Notes under the pieces: model-generated | What the model was told of the DNA's origin: nothing | Database searches by the model: none | The model's input: the letters and a program-made list of their open reading frames with translations, nothing else | DNA from: Spirosoma linguale DSM 74 | Lineage (GTDB): Bacteria > Bacteroidota > Bacteroidia > Cytophagales > Spirosomataceae | Length of the DNA: 64,000 bases | Assembly: GCA_000024525.1 (NCBI GenBank) | Contig: CP001769.1 | Span: 6,605,001 to 6,669,000, forward strand | Direction: 5' to 3' | Shown here: positions 45,154 to 53,526 of the stretch, one piece after another | Numbering within the stretch: the stretch's first letter is position 1 | Layout: each line of letters opens with the position of its first letter | Position numbers and translations under genes: made by a program

Positions 45154-47067
45154 TTGACCATCCGGCAGATTTTACAGCAATTTTGGGGATACACCAACTT
45201 CCGGCCCATGCAGGAAGATGTGGTCAATACCGTGCTGGCCCGGCAGGATTCGCTGGTACTGATGCCCACCGGCGGGGGTAAGTCGATTTGCTTTCAGGTG
45301 CCTACGCTGGCCATGAAAGGCGTTTGCATTGTTGTGACGCCCCTCATTGCCCTGATGAAAGACCAGGTAGAGCAACTTCGCCGACGGGGTATTCCGGCAG
45401 CGGCCATCTACTCCGGCATGCACTATCGGGAAATAGATACCGCCCTCGACAACTGCATTTACGGCAATACCAAATTTTTGTACGTGTCGCCCGAACGGCT
45501 GCGTACCGAACTGGTCATTGAGCGGGTGAAACAGATGACCGTTTGCCTACTGGCCGTTGACGAGGCACACTGTATTTCGGCCTGGGGCTACGACTTCCGG
45601 CCACCGTATCTGCAAATCGCTGAGTTTCGGGAGTTAATTCCCGATACGCCCGTTATTGCCCTCACGGCTTCAGCGACGCCCGATGTGCAGACCGATATTG
45701 TCGAAAAACTGGCTCTAAAAGCGCCCCAGGTATTCAGGCAGTCGTTTGCGCGGGCCAATCTGTCGTACTCGGCCGTGCTGGAAGAGAACAAAGAGGCTCG
45801 TCTGCTGCGCGTTTTACAGAACGTACCGGGTTGCGCCATCGTCTACGTTCGCAGCCGGAAGCAAACCCAGAACATAGCGCAGTGGCTAGTTCGGCAGGGT
45901 ATTTCGGCCGATTTTTATCATGCCGGGCTCACCACCCTGCAACGGGCCGAAAAACAGGACGCCTGGATTCAGAACCGGACGCGGGTGGTGGTGGCCACCA
46001 ACGCCTTCGGGATGGGCATCGACAAGCCAGATGTTCGGGTGGTGGTGCACCTCGACGTGCCCGATTCGCTCGAAGCGTATTATCAGGAAGCAGGCCGGGC
46101 CGGGCGCGACGGGCAAAAAGCCTACGCCGTGATGTTATACACCGCTGGCGACCTCGAAAACCTAACCTTTCGAACCGAGCAGCTTTATCAGCCCGTTGAG
46201 ATGCTGCGCCGGGTATATCAGGCCATTGCCAATTATGCCGCCGTGCCCGTTGGCGGGGGTGAATTTAACAGCTACGATTTCGACCTGAGTGCGTTTGCCA
46301 ATACGTTCAAATTGCCTCCGCAGGAAACGCATTATGCCCTCAAACAGCTTCAGCTCGAAGGGTTCATTCAGCTGAACGAAAACTATTACCACCCCTCCCG
46401 CCTGACTATTGTGCTGGATAACCGGCAGCTGTACGAGTTTCAGGTGCTGCACCCGCGCTTCGACTCGTTCCTGAAATTATTGCTGCGGATGTATGGGGGC
46501 GAGCTATTCACCGATTTCATCACCATTTCGGAGTCGACGCTGGCGCGAACATTTCTGATCAACCAGCCCGAGATCGAAACCCTGCTCCAGCAACTGCACG
46601 AGCGCAATGTGGTTATTTACGAAAAACAGAAAGACAAACCCCAGCTTACCTTTCTGACGCCCCGCTACGATGCGGCCTCGCTGCCAATCAACTTTCAGGA
46701 ACTGGCTCGCCGGAAAGAACTAGCGATGCGTAAAGTGCAGGCCGCCATTCTGTACACCGAACACCCGACCCAGTGCCGCACCCGACTTCTTCAAGCTTAT
46801 TTCGGCGAGAAACCGGGCGAAGCCTGCGGCATTTGCGACAACTGCATCAAGAAAAAGAAAAAGGCTGAAGCGAATTTGTCGGCCGTACGTGAACAGGTGC
46901 GCGACTATGTAGCGCTGGCCAATGGGCCCGGTGTGTCACCCAAACAGCTGTCCCATTATTTTTCTCAGATGGACGCCGATACGTTGGCCCAGACGGTGAA
47001 GCAAATGCTGGCCGAAGAAGAAATCCAATACAACAAAAACGGCAACCTGACGCTGAATCTGGGCTAG
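45154..47067 (+). CDS. recQ: RecQ-family ATP-dependent DNA helicase, TTG start
   Basis: 637 residues. The start is TTG at 45154: an in-frame TAA lies at 45139-45141 and the first ATG is at codon 19, inside motif 0 (FRPMQEDVV). Helicase motifs: Walker A MPTGGGKS, DEAHCISAWGYDFRP (motif II plus aromatic loop), TASATPD, and motif VI QEAGRAGRDG. The RecQ-C-terminal zinc site is CRTRLLQAYFGE...CGICDNC. There is no HRDC domain. It unwinds DNA 3' to 5' in recombination and replication repair. Confidence 0.93.
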   Translation: MTIRQILQQFWGYTNFRPMQEDVVNTVLARQDSLVLMPTGGGKSICFQVPTLAMKGVCIVVTPLIALMKDQVEQLRRRGIPAAAIYSGMHYREIDTALDNCIYGNTKFLYVSPERLRTELVIERVKQMTVCLLAVDEAHCISAWGYDFRPPYLQIAEFRELIPDTPVIALTASATPDVQTDIVEKLALKAPQVFRQSFARANLSYSAVLEENKEARLLRVLQNVPGCAIVYVRSRKQTQNIAQWLVRQGISADFYHAGLTTLQRAEKQDAWIQNRTRVVVATNAFGMGIDKPDVRVVVHLDVPDSLEAYYQEAGRAGRDGQKAYAVMLYTAGDLENLTFRTEQLYQPVEMLRRVYQAIANYAAVPVGGGEFNSYDFDLSAFANTFKLPPQETHYALKQLQLEGFIQLNENYYHPSRLTIVLDNRQLYEFQVLHPRFDSFLKLLLRMYGGELFTDFITISESTLARTFLINQPEIETLLQQLHERNVVIYEKQKDKPQLTFLTPRYDAASLPINFQELARRKELAMRKVQAAILYTEHPTQCRTRLLQAYFGEKPGEACGICDNCIKKKKKAEANLSAVREQVRDYVALANGPGVSPKQLSHYFSQMDADTLAQTVKQMLAEEEIQYNKNGNLTLNLG

Positions 47068-47176
47068 ATTACGTTTTCCGTCGTCTCACGTTGCTGTCTA
47101 TTCGTCTCAAGCTTTGTCATTCATACCGCAATCGTGCTATTCATCCCATTCGTTTTTGGCGGGATTGATCAGCCTT

Positions 47177-47184
47177 TATGTTTG
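47177..47184 (+). promoter_or_regulatory. Promoter (-7 TATGTTTG) of the DUF2141 gene
   Basis: An exact TAnnTTTG match, with TTG at 47156-47158 (spacing 18), 48 bases before the start. Confidence 0.5.
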
Positions 47185-47231
47185 TGCTGTCAAACGAACG
47201 GCAACAGCCCTAAACATTTCTACTGTCGATT

Positions 47232-47702
47232 ATGAAAACGATCATCACCAGCCTTCTCGCTCTCGCTTTATTCATTGGTAACATAGCCAAACCTTGTCTG
47301 GCTCAGCAAACAACACCTACCACGTCGACATCCGCAACAGCGGCTGCCTATAAACTCACGGTTGTGGTTTCGGGAATAGAAAAACGGTCCGGTAAGCTGT
47401 ACGTTGGCCTGGCCAATAACGCCGAGACGTTTAACGGCGAATCAAAAGCAACTGCTGTCGCCGATGTGCCCGCTTCTGGAGATATTACCGTAAACTTTGA
47501 AGGCATTCCAGCCGGGCGTTATGCCGTACGGATCTATCAGGACCTGAACGACAACAAGAAAATGGACTTTTCGGGTCAGATGCCCACCGAGCCATTTGGC
47601 TTCTCGAACGTGACCATGCTCATGGGCCCACCCACCTTCGACCAGTGCACCTTTACTCTGGACGGCAACAAAACCATTCAGGTTGGCATGATGAGTTTAT
47701 AG
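47232..47702 (+). CDS. Secreted DUF2141 protein
   Basis: 156 residues with a signal peptide ending near CLAQ and a Thr/Ser-rich linker. The beta-sandwich carries the DUF2141 pattern: SGKLYVGLANNAETF, GRYAVRIYQDLNDNKKMDF (an Asp/Asn-rich loop like a calcium site), TEPFGFSN. Family function is unknown; members are exported. It is followed by a good terminator, so it is a single-gene unit. Confidence 0.85.
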   Translation: MKTIITSLLALALFIGNIAKPCLAQQTTPTTSTSATAAAYKLTVVVSGIEKRSGKLYVGLANNAETFNGESKATAVADVPASGDITVNFEGIPAGRYAVRIYQDLNDNKKMDFSGQMPTEPFGFSNVTMLMGPPTFDQCTFTLDGNKTIQVGMMSL

Positions 47703-47727
47703 GCTGGCATCAACCTAAAAGGAACAG

Positions 47728-47756
47728 GAGCCTTCAGTTAAGAAGGCTCTTTTTTT
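47728..47756 (+). terminator. Rho-independent terminator after DUF2141
   Basis: Stem GAGCCTTC / GAAGGCTC (47728-47735 with 47742-47749) with 7 T following. Confidence 0.9.
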
Positions 47757-47797
47757 GTGCCTCATAACAAAACCATTGAACGTCGGTTTATGTCAAC

Positions 47798-48715
47798 ATG
47801 CCTAATCAGGCCACTAACCTGATTGACAGTGTGACACTCGACGATCTTATGGAAACAACTGAATTTCGGCCGGAATCGACAGAGATTCCCGGTCAGCAAC
47901 TCCCCTATCCGGCCCGCCAGTCGGATATGAAACCCGCCCCCGACAGCGATCTTTCCAACTACAAACCCGCCGGTAAACTCACCGACAAGGTAGCCATCAT
48001 TACCGGTGCCGATTCGGGCATTGGCCGGGCTGTTGCCATTGCCTTTGCGATGGAGGGCGCCGATGTTGCTATTGTCTATAATGAAAACACTGACGACGCC
48101 AAGTATACTAAACGCATGGTCGAGAGCAAAGGGCGGTCGTGTCTGGTCATTCAGGCCGATCTGCGCAGTTCGGCCGCCTGCAAAGACGCCGTTCAGCAAA
48201 CGGTCGACAAATACGGCAAGCTGAATATCCTGATCAACAACGCGGCCTTTCAGATGGCGCAGGAGAAGCTGGAAGACATCACCGAAGAGCAGCTCCGGCG
48301 CACCTTCGACACCAATATCCTGGCCTATTTTTTCATGGCCCAAGCCGCGCTGCCCCACCTGCACGAAGGCGACGCCATTGTAAACACGGGCAGCATTGTG
48401 GGCATCGTCGGCAACCCGATTCTGGTCGACTACACGGCCACAAAGGGGGCCATTCATGCGTTCACCAAATCGTTGGCCATTCAGTTAGGCAAACGCAATA
48501 TCCGTGTCAACTGCGTAGCCCCCGGCCCCGTCTGGACGCCCAACATCCCCGCCACCATGCCCGAAGATGAAGTCAAGAACTTTGGTCACGAGGTAGCCCT
48601 CGCCCGACCGGGCCAACCCGAAGAACTGGCACCCGCCTATGTGCTCCTGGCGTCAAACGAAGGCAGCTTCATGACGGGAAGCATTGTGGAAGTAACCGGA
48701 GGGAAATTGGGGTAA
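47798..48715 (+). CDS. SDR-family oxidoreductase (YhdG/GSP39-like)
   Basis: 305 residues. A 50-residue extension precedes the Rossmann fold, as in glucose/stress-type SDRs of this branch. NAD(P) site TGADSGIGRAVA, NNAA, catalytic Ser in NTGSI, and YTATKGA (Tyr-x-x-x-Lys). C-terminal EGSFMTGSIVEVTGG is standard. It probably oxidises or reduces a sugar or aldehyde in the cytosol. It heads the sugar-oxidation group, separated from the next gene by a palindromic element. Confidence 0.87.
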   Translation: MPNQATNLIDSVTLDDLMETTEFRPESTEIPGQQLPYPARQSDMKPAPDSDLSNYKPAGKLTDKVAIITGADSGIGRAVAIAFAMEGADVAIVYNENTDDAKYTKRMVESKGRSCLVIQADLRSSAACKDAVQQTVDKYGKLNILINNAAFQMAQEKLEDITEEQLRRTFDTNILAYFFMAQAALPHLHEGDAIVNTGSIVGIVGNPILVDYTATKGAIHAFTKSLAIQLGKRNIRVNCVAPGPVWTPNIPATMPEDEVKNFGHEVALARPGQPEELAPAYVLLASNEGSFMTGSIVEVTGGKLG

Positions 48716-48725
48716 TTCAGGAGTG

Positions 48726-48843
48726 CTGGCGCGGGCATCTGCCCGTGCCTTTTTATAAAGTCAGCATTCGCTGACGCAGAAATAGACAAAACGTCAGCGA
48801 ATGCTGGCTCCATGAAAAGGCACGGGCAGATGCCCGCGCCAGT
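48726..48843. repeat. Nested palindromic element between SDR and Gld3-like genes
   Basis: Outer arms 48726-48755 and 48811-48843 (GCGCGGGCATCTGCCCGTGCC, itself containing GGGCATCTGCCC), inner arms 48759-48777 and 48792-48809 (CAGCATTCGCTGACG). The inner core matches the GCTGACGC core in uvrA and at 3310. The right arm would add 12 codons to the next gene if translated. Confidence 0.9.
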
Positions 48844-48847
48844 CACC

Positions 48848-49444
48848 ATGCACTACCCAAAACATACCGTCCGTGACCTGCTCAAAAGCGATCAGGTCAC
48901 GGATGCCACGCGGCAGGTTCTGACAGAGCGTTTAGCCCTACCTTCACACCCGCCCACGTTCTTTACGGCTCAGGAATGTAATTTACTCCAGGCCATTTGT
49001 ATGCGGCTCATTCCGCAGGATGACCACGAGCAACTGATCGACATTGCGGGCAATATCGACAAACGGCTAACCGAGCAGAAGTCCGACGGCTGGCGGTATG
49101 ATGTTATGCCTGCCGACGGCGACGCCTACAAACTGGGGCTCAAAGGCATCGACGAAAGTGCTCGCTTGCTCTTTCAGCAGCCGCTTCTAAACCTCTCAAC
49201 CGAACAGCAGGACATTGTTCTTGGCACCGTTCAAACGAATGAGGCACCGGGCCAGATCTGGCAGCAGCTTCCTGCCGACCGCTTTTTTGAAGAACTCCTA
49301 ACCGAAGCAGTTGAAAACTATTATAGTCATCCGCTGGCCCAGGAGGAGATCGGCTACGTCGGCATGGCCGATGTACCGACCTGGCAACGTATTGGCCTGA
49401 ACCAACTGGAAGATCGCGAGCCAAGGGCGGACGGTACACTATGA
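48848..49444 (+). CDS. Gluconate 2-dehydrogenase subunit 3-like protein
   Basis: 198 residues from ATG 48848; the upstream ATG 48812 is inside the palindrome. FFTAQECNLLQAICMRLIPQDD is the Gluconate_2-dh3 signature near residues 40-60. This small subunit pairs with a GMC flavoprotein in membrane-associated sugar dehydrogenases. Its stop codon overlaps the GMC start (ATGA), so they are coupled. There is no twin-arginine signal, unlike classical homologues, which suggests a cytosolic or otherwise delivered complex. Confidence 0.85.
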   Translation: MHYPKHTVRDLLKSDQVTDATRQVLTERLALPSHPPTFFTAQECNLLQAICMRLIPQDDHEQLIDIAGNIDKRLTEQKSDGWRYDVMPADGDAYKLGLKGIDESARLLFQQPLLNLSTEQQDIVLGTVQTNEAPGQIWQQLPADRFFEELLTEAVENYYSHPLAQEEIGYVGMADVPTWQRIGLNQLEDREPRADGTL

Positions 49445-51021
49445 ACACATACGCAACTACAGAAACCGTTGACGCGGTCATTATCGGGACCGGAGCCGGT
49501 GGGGCTCCCCTGCTGGCCCGACTGGCGAAAGCCGGCCTGAGCGTCGTGGCGCTCGAAGCTGGTAAACACTGGAACCCGTCCCGTGATTTTGCCACCGATG
49601 AGAAGTCGCAGGAAAAGCTGTTCTGGAACGACGAACGGCTTAGTGCGGGCAATGATCCGCTGCCTTTTGGCAGTAACAATTCAGGTACCGGTGTTGGCGG
49701 TTCTACACTGCACTATACAGCCTACACGCCCCGCGCCCAACCCGATGATTTCCAGCTCCATACTGATTTCGGCGTAGGGGTCGATTGGCCGATTGGTTTA
49801 GACCAGATCGAACCGTATTACGAAGAGGTCGAGCAGTTTCTGGGCGTTTCGGGTCCTGCTCACTATCCGTGGGGTCCATCCCGCAACCGGTCGTATGCAC
49901 TGGGGCCGCTGCCCATTAACGGGGCGGGTCAACTGATGGAACGAGGGTGTAAAGAAGTGGGCATTAAAACATCACCAGCGGCCAATGCGGCCCTGTCGGC
50001 GGGGTATTATCAGGAAGGCGTTGGACACCGGCCCGCCTGTGCTAACCGAGGATTCTGCCAGGCGGGGTGTAACATCGGAGCAAAGGCCAGCATGGACGTT
50101 ACGTATCTGCCGCTGGCCATTCATTACGGGGCCGAAATCCGCCCGGAGTGCTTTGTGACACAATTGGTAAAATCGTCGTCCGGTAAAATTAGTGAAGTTG
50201 TCTACATCCACAACGGGCAGGAAATACGACAGCGATGCCGGTACGTGTTCCTCTGCGCGGGCACTATTGAAACCGCTCGTCTTCTCTTGTTGAACGACTT
50301 AGCGAACAGCAGCGGGCAGGTTGGCCGTAACGTGATGGCGCACCCCGGCCTACAGATTTGGGGCGAGTTTGCCGAAGACGTCCGCCCCTACAAAGGCATC
50401 CCCGGTGCGCTGATTTCGGAAGATACGCACCGCCCCAAAGACAACACTGGCGGTCCGGTCGATTTCGCAGGAGGCTATCTTCTTCAGTCCATCGGTGTAA
50501 TGCCCGTTACCTACATGACCCAGATGGCGCGGGGCCGGGGGCTGTGGGGACAGGAGTTGAAACGGGCCGCGCTGGCGTATAACCACGTGGCGGGTATCAA
50601 CATCCTCGGCGACTGCCTGCCCTACGACCACAATTACCTTGAATTATCGAACGAGAAAGACATCCGTGGCTTACCCAAACCGCGTATCTATTTCACCAAC
50701 GGCGAAAACGAAAAACGGATGACCGCCCACGCCGACAAGATCATGCGCGACATCTGGACGGCTGCGGGAGCCAAAAACATCTGGGCTTTTCAGCGAAATG
50801 CCCACGTCATTGGCACCTGCCGCATGGGCAACGACCCCGAAACAGCCGTCGTCAACGCCAACGGGCAATCGTTCGACATTCCGAATCTATACATCAGTGA
50901 CAACTCAACCTTTCCCAGTGCCCTGAGCGTGAACCCCGCCCTGACGATTATGGCGCTGGCGCTGAGAACGGCGGATCGGTTTTTAAGTACTGCGGGTGGA
51001 AACCCCCGATCTGTTCAATAA
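49441..51021 (+). CDS. GMC-family oxidoreductase (gluconate dehydrogenase-like flavoprotein)
   Basis: 526 residues. The FAD-binding fold is VDAVIIGTGAGGAPLLARLAK at residues 11-31; VGGSTLHYTAYTPR and the C-terminal HVIGTCRMG, then SVNPALTIMALALRTADRFL, carry the catalytic His and Asn region of GMC_oxred_C. It should oxidise a sugar alcohol or sugar acid. The usual third subunit, a cytochrome c, is missing from the cluster. The last eight codons (GGNPRSVQ and TAA) lie in a palindromic element. Confidence 0.88.
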   Translation: MNTYATTETVDAVIIGTGAGGAPLLARLAKAGLSVVALEAGKHWNPSRDFATDEKSQEKLFWNDERLSAGNDPLPFGSNNSGTGVGGSTLHYTAYTPRAQPDDFQLHTDFGVGVDWPIGLDQIEPYYEEVEQFLGVSGPAHYPWGPSRNRSYALGPLPINGAGQLMERGCKEVGIKTSPAANAALSAGYYQEGVGHRPACANRGFCQAGCNIGAKASMDVTYLPLAIHYGAEIRPECFVTQLVKSSSGKISEVVYIHNGQEIRQRCRYVFLCAGTIETARLLLLNDLANSSGQVGRNVMAHPGLQIWGEFAEDVRPYKGIPGALISEDTHRPKDNTGGPVDFAGGYLLQSIGVMPVTYMTQMARGRGLWGQELKRAALAYNHVAGINILGDCLPYDHNYLELSNEKDIRGLPKPRIYFTNGENEKRMTAHADKIMRDIWTAAGAKNIWAFQRNAHVIGTCRMGNDPETAVVNANGQSFDIPNLYISDNSTFPSALSVNPALTIMALALRTADRFLSTAGGNPRSVQ

Positions 51022-51040
51022 ATGCGGGTTTCCACCCGCA
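50991..51040. repeat. Palindromic element containing the GMC stop codon
   Basis: Perfect 15-base arms TGCGGGTGGAAACCC (50991-51005) and complement (51026-51040). The GMC stop codon (51019-51021) is in the loop. Confidence 0.88.
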
Positions 51041-51046
51041 ATACCA

Positions 51047-52387
51047 ATGGCAAACAAAGGATTTCTCGACATCATCAAAAAAAAATACGGCGACGGCAAT
51101 TACGACGGCGACCAGTTTGGCGGGGCCGGTGGGCACGACGGCAGCGGCCCACCTCAGGATAACCCGGCCAATTTCATGTTCGCGACAGGCATCGAATGCT
51201 CCTACCCGACTATTCAAAAAGGGAAAGTGCGCCGGGATCAGTTGCGCGAGTGCGGGCATTACGACCGCTGGAAGGAAGACCTCGGCCTCGTGAAAGAAAT
51301 GGGGCTGAACGTGTTGCGTTACGGACTTCCCTACTTCAGCATTCATCAGGCACCGGGAAAATTCGACTGGAGCTTCGCCGATGATGTCATGCGCGAAATC
51401 AAACGGCTGAAAATAACGCCCATTCTGGACCTGATGCACTTTGGCGTACCCGACTGGATCGAGAATTTTCAGAACCCCGAACTGCCCATTCACTTCGCCG
51501 ATTATGCCGCAGCCGTGGCCGACCGCTACCCGTGGGTGCGCTTTTATACGCCGGTAAATGAGATTTACGTCACGGCCCGCATCAGTGCGAAAGACGGCGT
51601 CTGGAACGAGCAGCTCAAAACCGACAAGGGCTTCGTTACAGCCCTCAAACACTGCGCGGCCGCCAGCATCATGGCGAATCAGCAGATTGCCAAACGCCGG
51701 AATGACTGCGTGATCGTGCAAAGTGAAAGCGCCGAATTTACGCATGAACTGTACGCCAAGCCTTCGCCCCAGATTGCGCTGGAAAATGAACTCCGCTTTC
51801 TGTCGCTGGACTTGCTGTATGCCAATGCCCCTTCGGCAACGGTAGGCATGTACCTGCTGGACAACGGCATGACCCGCGAAGAGTATGACTGGTTTATGGT
51901 AGGAAAACCACCGGGCTACCAGGTGATGGGGAACGACTATTACGGCCGAAACGAGCGCATTAGATTAGCCGACGGTACGATTCAGACATCTATGGATGTA
52001 TTAGGCTGGTATGAGATCACGAAAGACTATTACGAGCGTTACCGCATGCCCGTCATGCACACCGAAACCAACGTGTTCGAGGCCGATCAGGCACCCATCT
52101 GGCTGTATAAACAATGGGTTGGGGTGATGAAAATGCGTCGGGATGGCGTGCCCGTATTGGGCTTTACGTGGTACAGTCTCATCGACCAGATCGACTGGGA
52201 TTTGCAGTTGGGCGAGTTGAACAACCACGTGAACGAGTGCGGTTTATACGACCTCGACCGCAAGCCGCGCCCGGTAGCCGAAGCCTATAAAAGCTTACTG
52301 AAGGAGTTTGGTCAGATTACCGTTGTGCCCTATGGCGAAGTACTTGAACTAACCGACCGGCCCGCCCGGCTTAAAGTTCAGGTCTGA
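51047..52387 (+). CDS. Family 1-type glycoside hydrolase-like protein
   Basis: 446 residues from ATG 51047; a start at 50996 would translate the palindrome. A (beta/alpha)8 enzyme like GH1: FATGIECSYP and RWKEDLGLVKEMGLNVLRYG near the start, acid/base in FYTPVNEIY (GH1 usually TxNEP, so Ile replaces Pro), and nucleophile in MPVMHTETN (usually ITENG). It is diverged from standard beta-glucosidases and its substrate is unknown. Between a sugar oxidoreductase and a hydrolase, it probably releases or processes the same sugar. Its TGA overlaps the next ATG. Confidence 0.75.
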   Translation: MANKGFLDIIKKKYGDGNYDGDQFGGAGGHDGSGPPQDNPANFMFATGIECSYPTIQKGKVRRDQLRECGHYDRWKEDLGLVKEMGLNVLRYGLPYFSIHQAPGKFDWSFADDVMREIKRLKITPILDLMHFGVPDWIENFQNPELPIHFADYAAAVADRYPWVRFYTPVNEIYVTARISAKDGVWNEQLKTDKGFVTALKHCAAASIMANQQIAKRRNDCVIVQSESAEFTHELYAKPSPQIALENELRFLSLDLLYANAPSATVGMYLLDNGMTREEYDWFMVGKPPGYQVMGNDYYGRNERIRLADGTIQTSMDVLGWYEITKDYYERYRMPVMHTETNVFEADQAPIWLYKQWVGVMKMRRDGVPVLGFTWYSLIDQIDWDLQLGELNNHVNECGLYDLDRKPRPVAEAYKSLLKEFGQITVVPYGEVLELTDRPARLKVQV

Positions 52388-53154
52388 TGAAGCATCGAAT
52401 CAACGGTCTTTCCCTCAATGTCCTTGAGTCGGGCAGCGGCTCATTGACGCTGATTTTCTTACACTATTTCGGTGGTTCGGCGCTGGAGTGGCAGGCCGTT
52501 ATGAGCCAGCTTTCGGGCCAATACCGCTGTCTGGCTATCGACCTGCGCGGGCACGGCGATTCAGATGCGCCGGCAACGGGCTATTCGGTCGATACGATGG
52601 CCGATGATGTTTTGGCGGTGATTGACTTGCTTCATGTACAGGAGTTTAGTTTGGTCGGGCATTCGATGAGCGGCAAGGTGGCGCTGGCAGTAGCCGCCCG
52701 TCGGCCCGCCGGGCTTCGGTCGCTGGTGCTGGTGTCACCTTCACCCCCCCTGCCGGAACCCATCCCCGACGATGAACGGCAAAAATTGCTGACCAGACAT
52801 GGGAAACGATCCTCGGCCGAGAAGACCCTGAAGAACATCACCGAAGCGCCCGTTTCGGAAGCCGTTCGGGAGCAGATCATTGCCGACGACCTGCGAACGG
52901 CCAAACCAGCCTGGGATGCCTGGCTGCTGGCGGGCAGTAAGGAAGATATTTCGGAACGGATGTCGGCCATCGACAGGCCGGTTCACATCATTGTTGGCGC
53001 CGAAGATCGGGCCTTGCCGCCAGAGGTACAACATCGGATGGTGCTGCCATACCTGAAAAATGCGTCATTTGATATAATCGAAAATGCGGGCCACCTGCTG
53101 CCGTGGGAAGTGCCGGATAAGCTGATAACTTTTATTCAGAAAAAAATCAGCTAG
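52387..53154 (+). CDS. Alpha/beta-fold hydrolase
   Basis: 255 residues. Nucleophile elbow GHSMSG (Ser near 94), oxyanion [12 protein letters not shown], acid in GAEDRALPP, and catalytic His in [10 protein letters not shown]. The lid is short. Substrate unknown; possibilities include a lactonase of the sugar-oxidation cluster, given its ATG overlap with the GH1-like gene, or a general esterase. Last gene before the tRNA. Confidence 0.88.
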   Translation: MKHRINGLSLNVLESGSGSLTLIFLHYFGGSALEWQAVMSQLSGQYRCLAIDLRGHGDSDAPATGYSVDTMADDVLAVIDLLHVQEFSLVGHSMSGKVALAVAARRPAGLRSLVLVSPSPPLPEPIPDDERQKLLTRHGKRSSAEKTLKNITEAPVSEAVREQIIADDLRTAKPAWDAWLLAGSKEDISERMSAIDRPVHIIVGAEDRALPPEVQHRMVLPYLKNASFDIIENAGHLLPWEVPDKLITFIQKKIS

Positions 53155-53156
53155 TC

Positions 53157-53188
53157 TTGTTCGGGACAAAACAAAGGTTTTATATTTG
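53157..53188 (+). promoter_or_regulatory. Promoter of tRNA-Pro (TTG N21 TATATTTG)
   Basis: TTG at 53157-53159 and TATATTTG at 53181-53188, spaced 21 bases, 12 bases before the tRNA. This is the best -33/-7 pair in the window. Confidence 0.75.
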
Positions 53189-53199
53189 TGGCCGCAAGG

Positions 53200-53273
53200 C
53201 GGGGTGTAGCGCAGCCTGGTAGCGCGCTACGTTCGGGACGTAGAGGTCGTGGGTTCGAATCCCGCCACCCCGA
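53200..53273 (+). tRNA. tRNA-Pro (anticodon CGG)
   Basis: 74 bases folding as a cloverleaf: acceptor CGGGGTG / CACCCCG, D-loop AGCCTGGTAG, anticodon loop TTCGGGA (CGG), T-arm GGGTTCGAATCCC. No encoded CCA. No promoter or terminator is evident between it and the trp leader, so the operon might be read from this promoter. Confidence 0.97.
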
Positions 53274-53287
53274 CACGAAATTAAAAA

Positions 53288-53373
53288 GGTAGCGTACTGC
53301 GTTGGGGATGTAAAGGTTGTGGCCGGGTCGCCGTCGCGATTCGAATCCCGCGGGGCCGCCAAGGCCACCCCGA
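53288..53373 (+). pseudogene. Decayed second tRNA-Pro
   Basis: The stretch preserves order from the D-arm (GGTAGCG) through an anticodon-like loop TTGGGGA (GGG) to the T-arm ATTCGAATCCCG and 3' end CCACCCCGA. Two GC-rich insertions, about 53323-53338 and 53351-53364, interrupt the T-arm, and the acceptor 5' half is missing. It is a relic of a tandem tRNA-Pro copy. Confidence 0.75.
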
Positions 53374-53398
53374 CATAAGAAAGGAAAAATACAAAGAC

Positions 53399-53455
53399 AT
53401 GAATACTTCGGTTAACAACATGATTTGGTGGTGGCACTCTTCTCAACAGGGATGA
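53399..53455 (+). CDS. trpL: trp operon leader peptide with three Trp codons
   Basis: An 18-codon frame ATG to TGA encoding [21 protein letters not shown] codons occupy 53426-53434, nine codons before the stop. AAGAAAGGAAAAA just upstream can serve for ribosome entry. A hairpin with T-run follows 36 bases later and trpE after that, so this is a classical attenuator leader: scarce charged tRNA-Trp would stall the ribosome on the Trp triplet. Confidence 0.85.
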   Translation: MNTSVNNMIWWWHSSQQG

Positions 53456-53526
53456 GGTTGCCGCTATTGTTGTTTACCAACACATATACAAAGGCTCACC
53501 GTCATCCCGGTGAGCCTTATTTTTTT
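53449..53526 (+). promoter_or_regulatory. trp attenuator: anti-terminator pairing and terminator
   Basis: The terminator stem is 53491-53501 with 53508-53518 (AAGGCTCACCG / CGGTGAGCCTT), loop TCATCC, then TTATTTTTTT. The alternative pairing is GGGATGA (53449-53455, leader stop region) with TCATCCC (53502-53508, terminator loop and first arm base). A ribosome stalled at the Trp codons leaves GGGATGA free to block the terminator; one that reaches the stop codon covers it, so the terminator forms. The pairing is my reading and was not computed by folding. Confidence 0.75.

Noticed and set aside
53202..53373. tRNA gene as an attachment site for an integrated element
   Set aside because: No integrase and no foreign segment is bounded by the tRNA end and its relic; the interval between them is only 14 bases.
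53180..53446. Minus-strand frame of 88 residues ending in [20 protein letters not shown]
   Set aside because: It is antisense to tRNA-Pro and its relic. Proteins of this kind are a known artefact of tRNA antisense translation.
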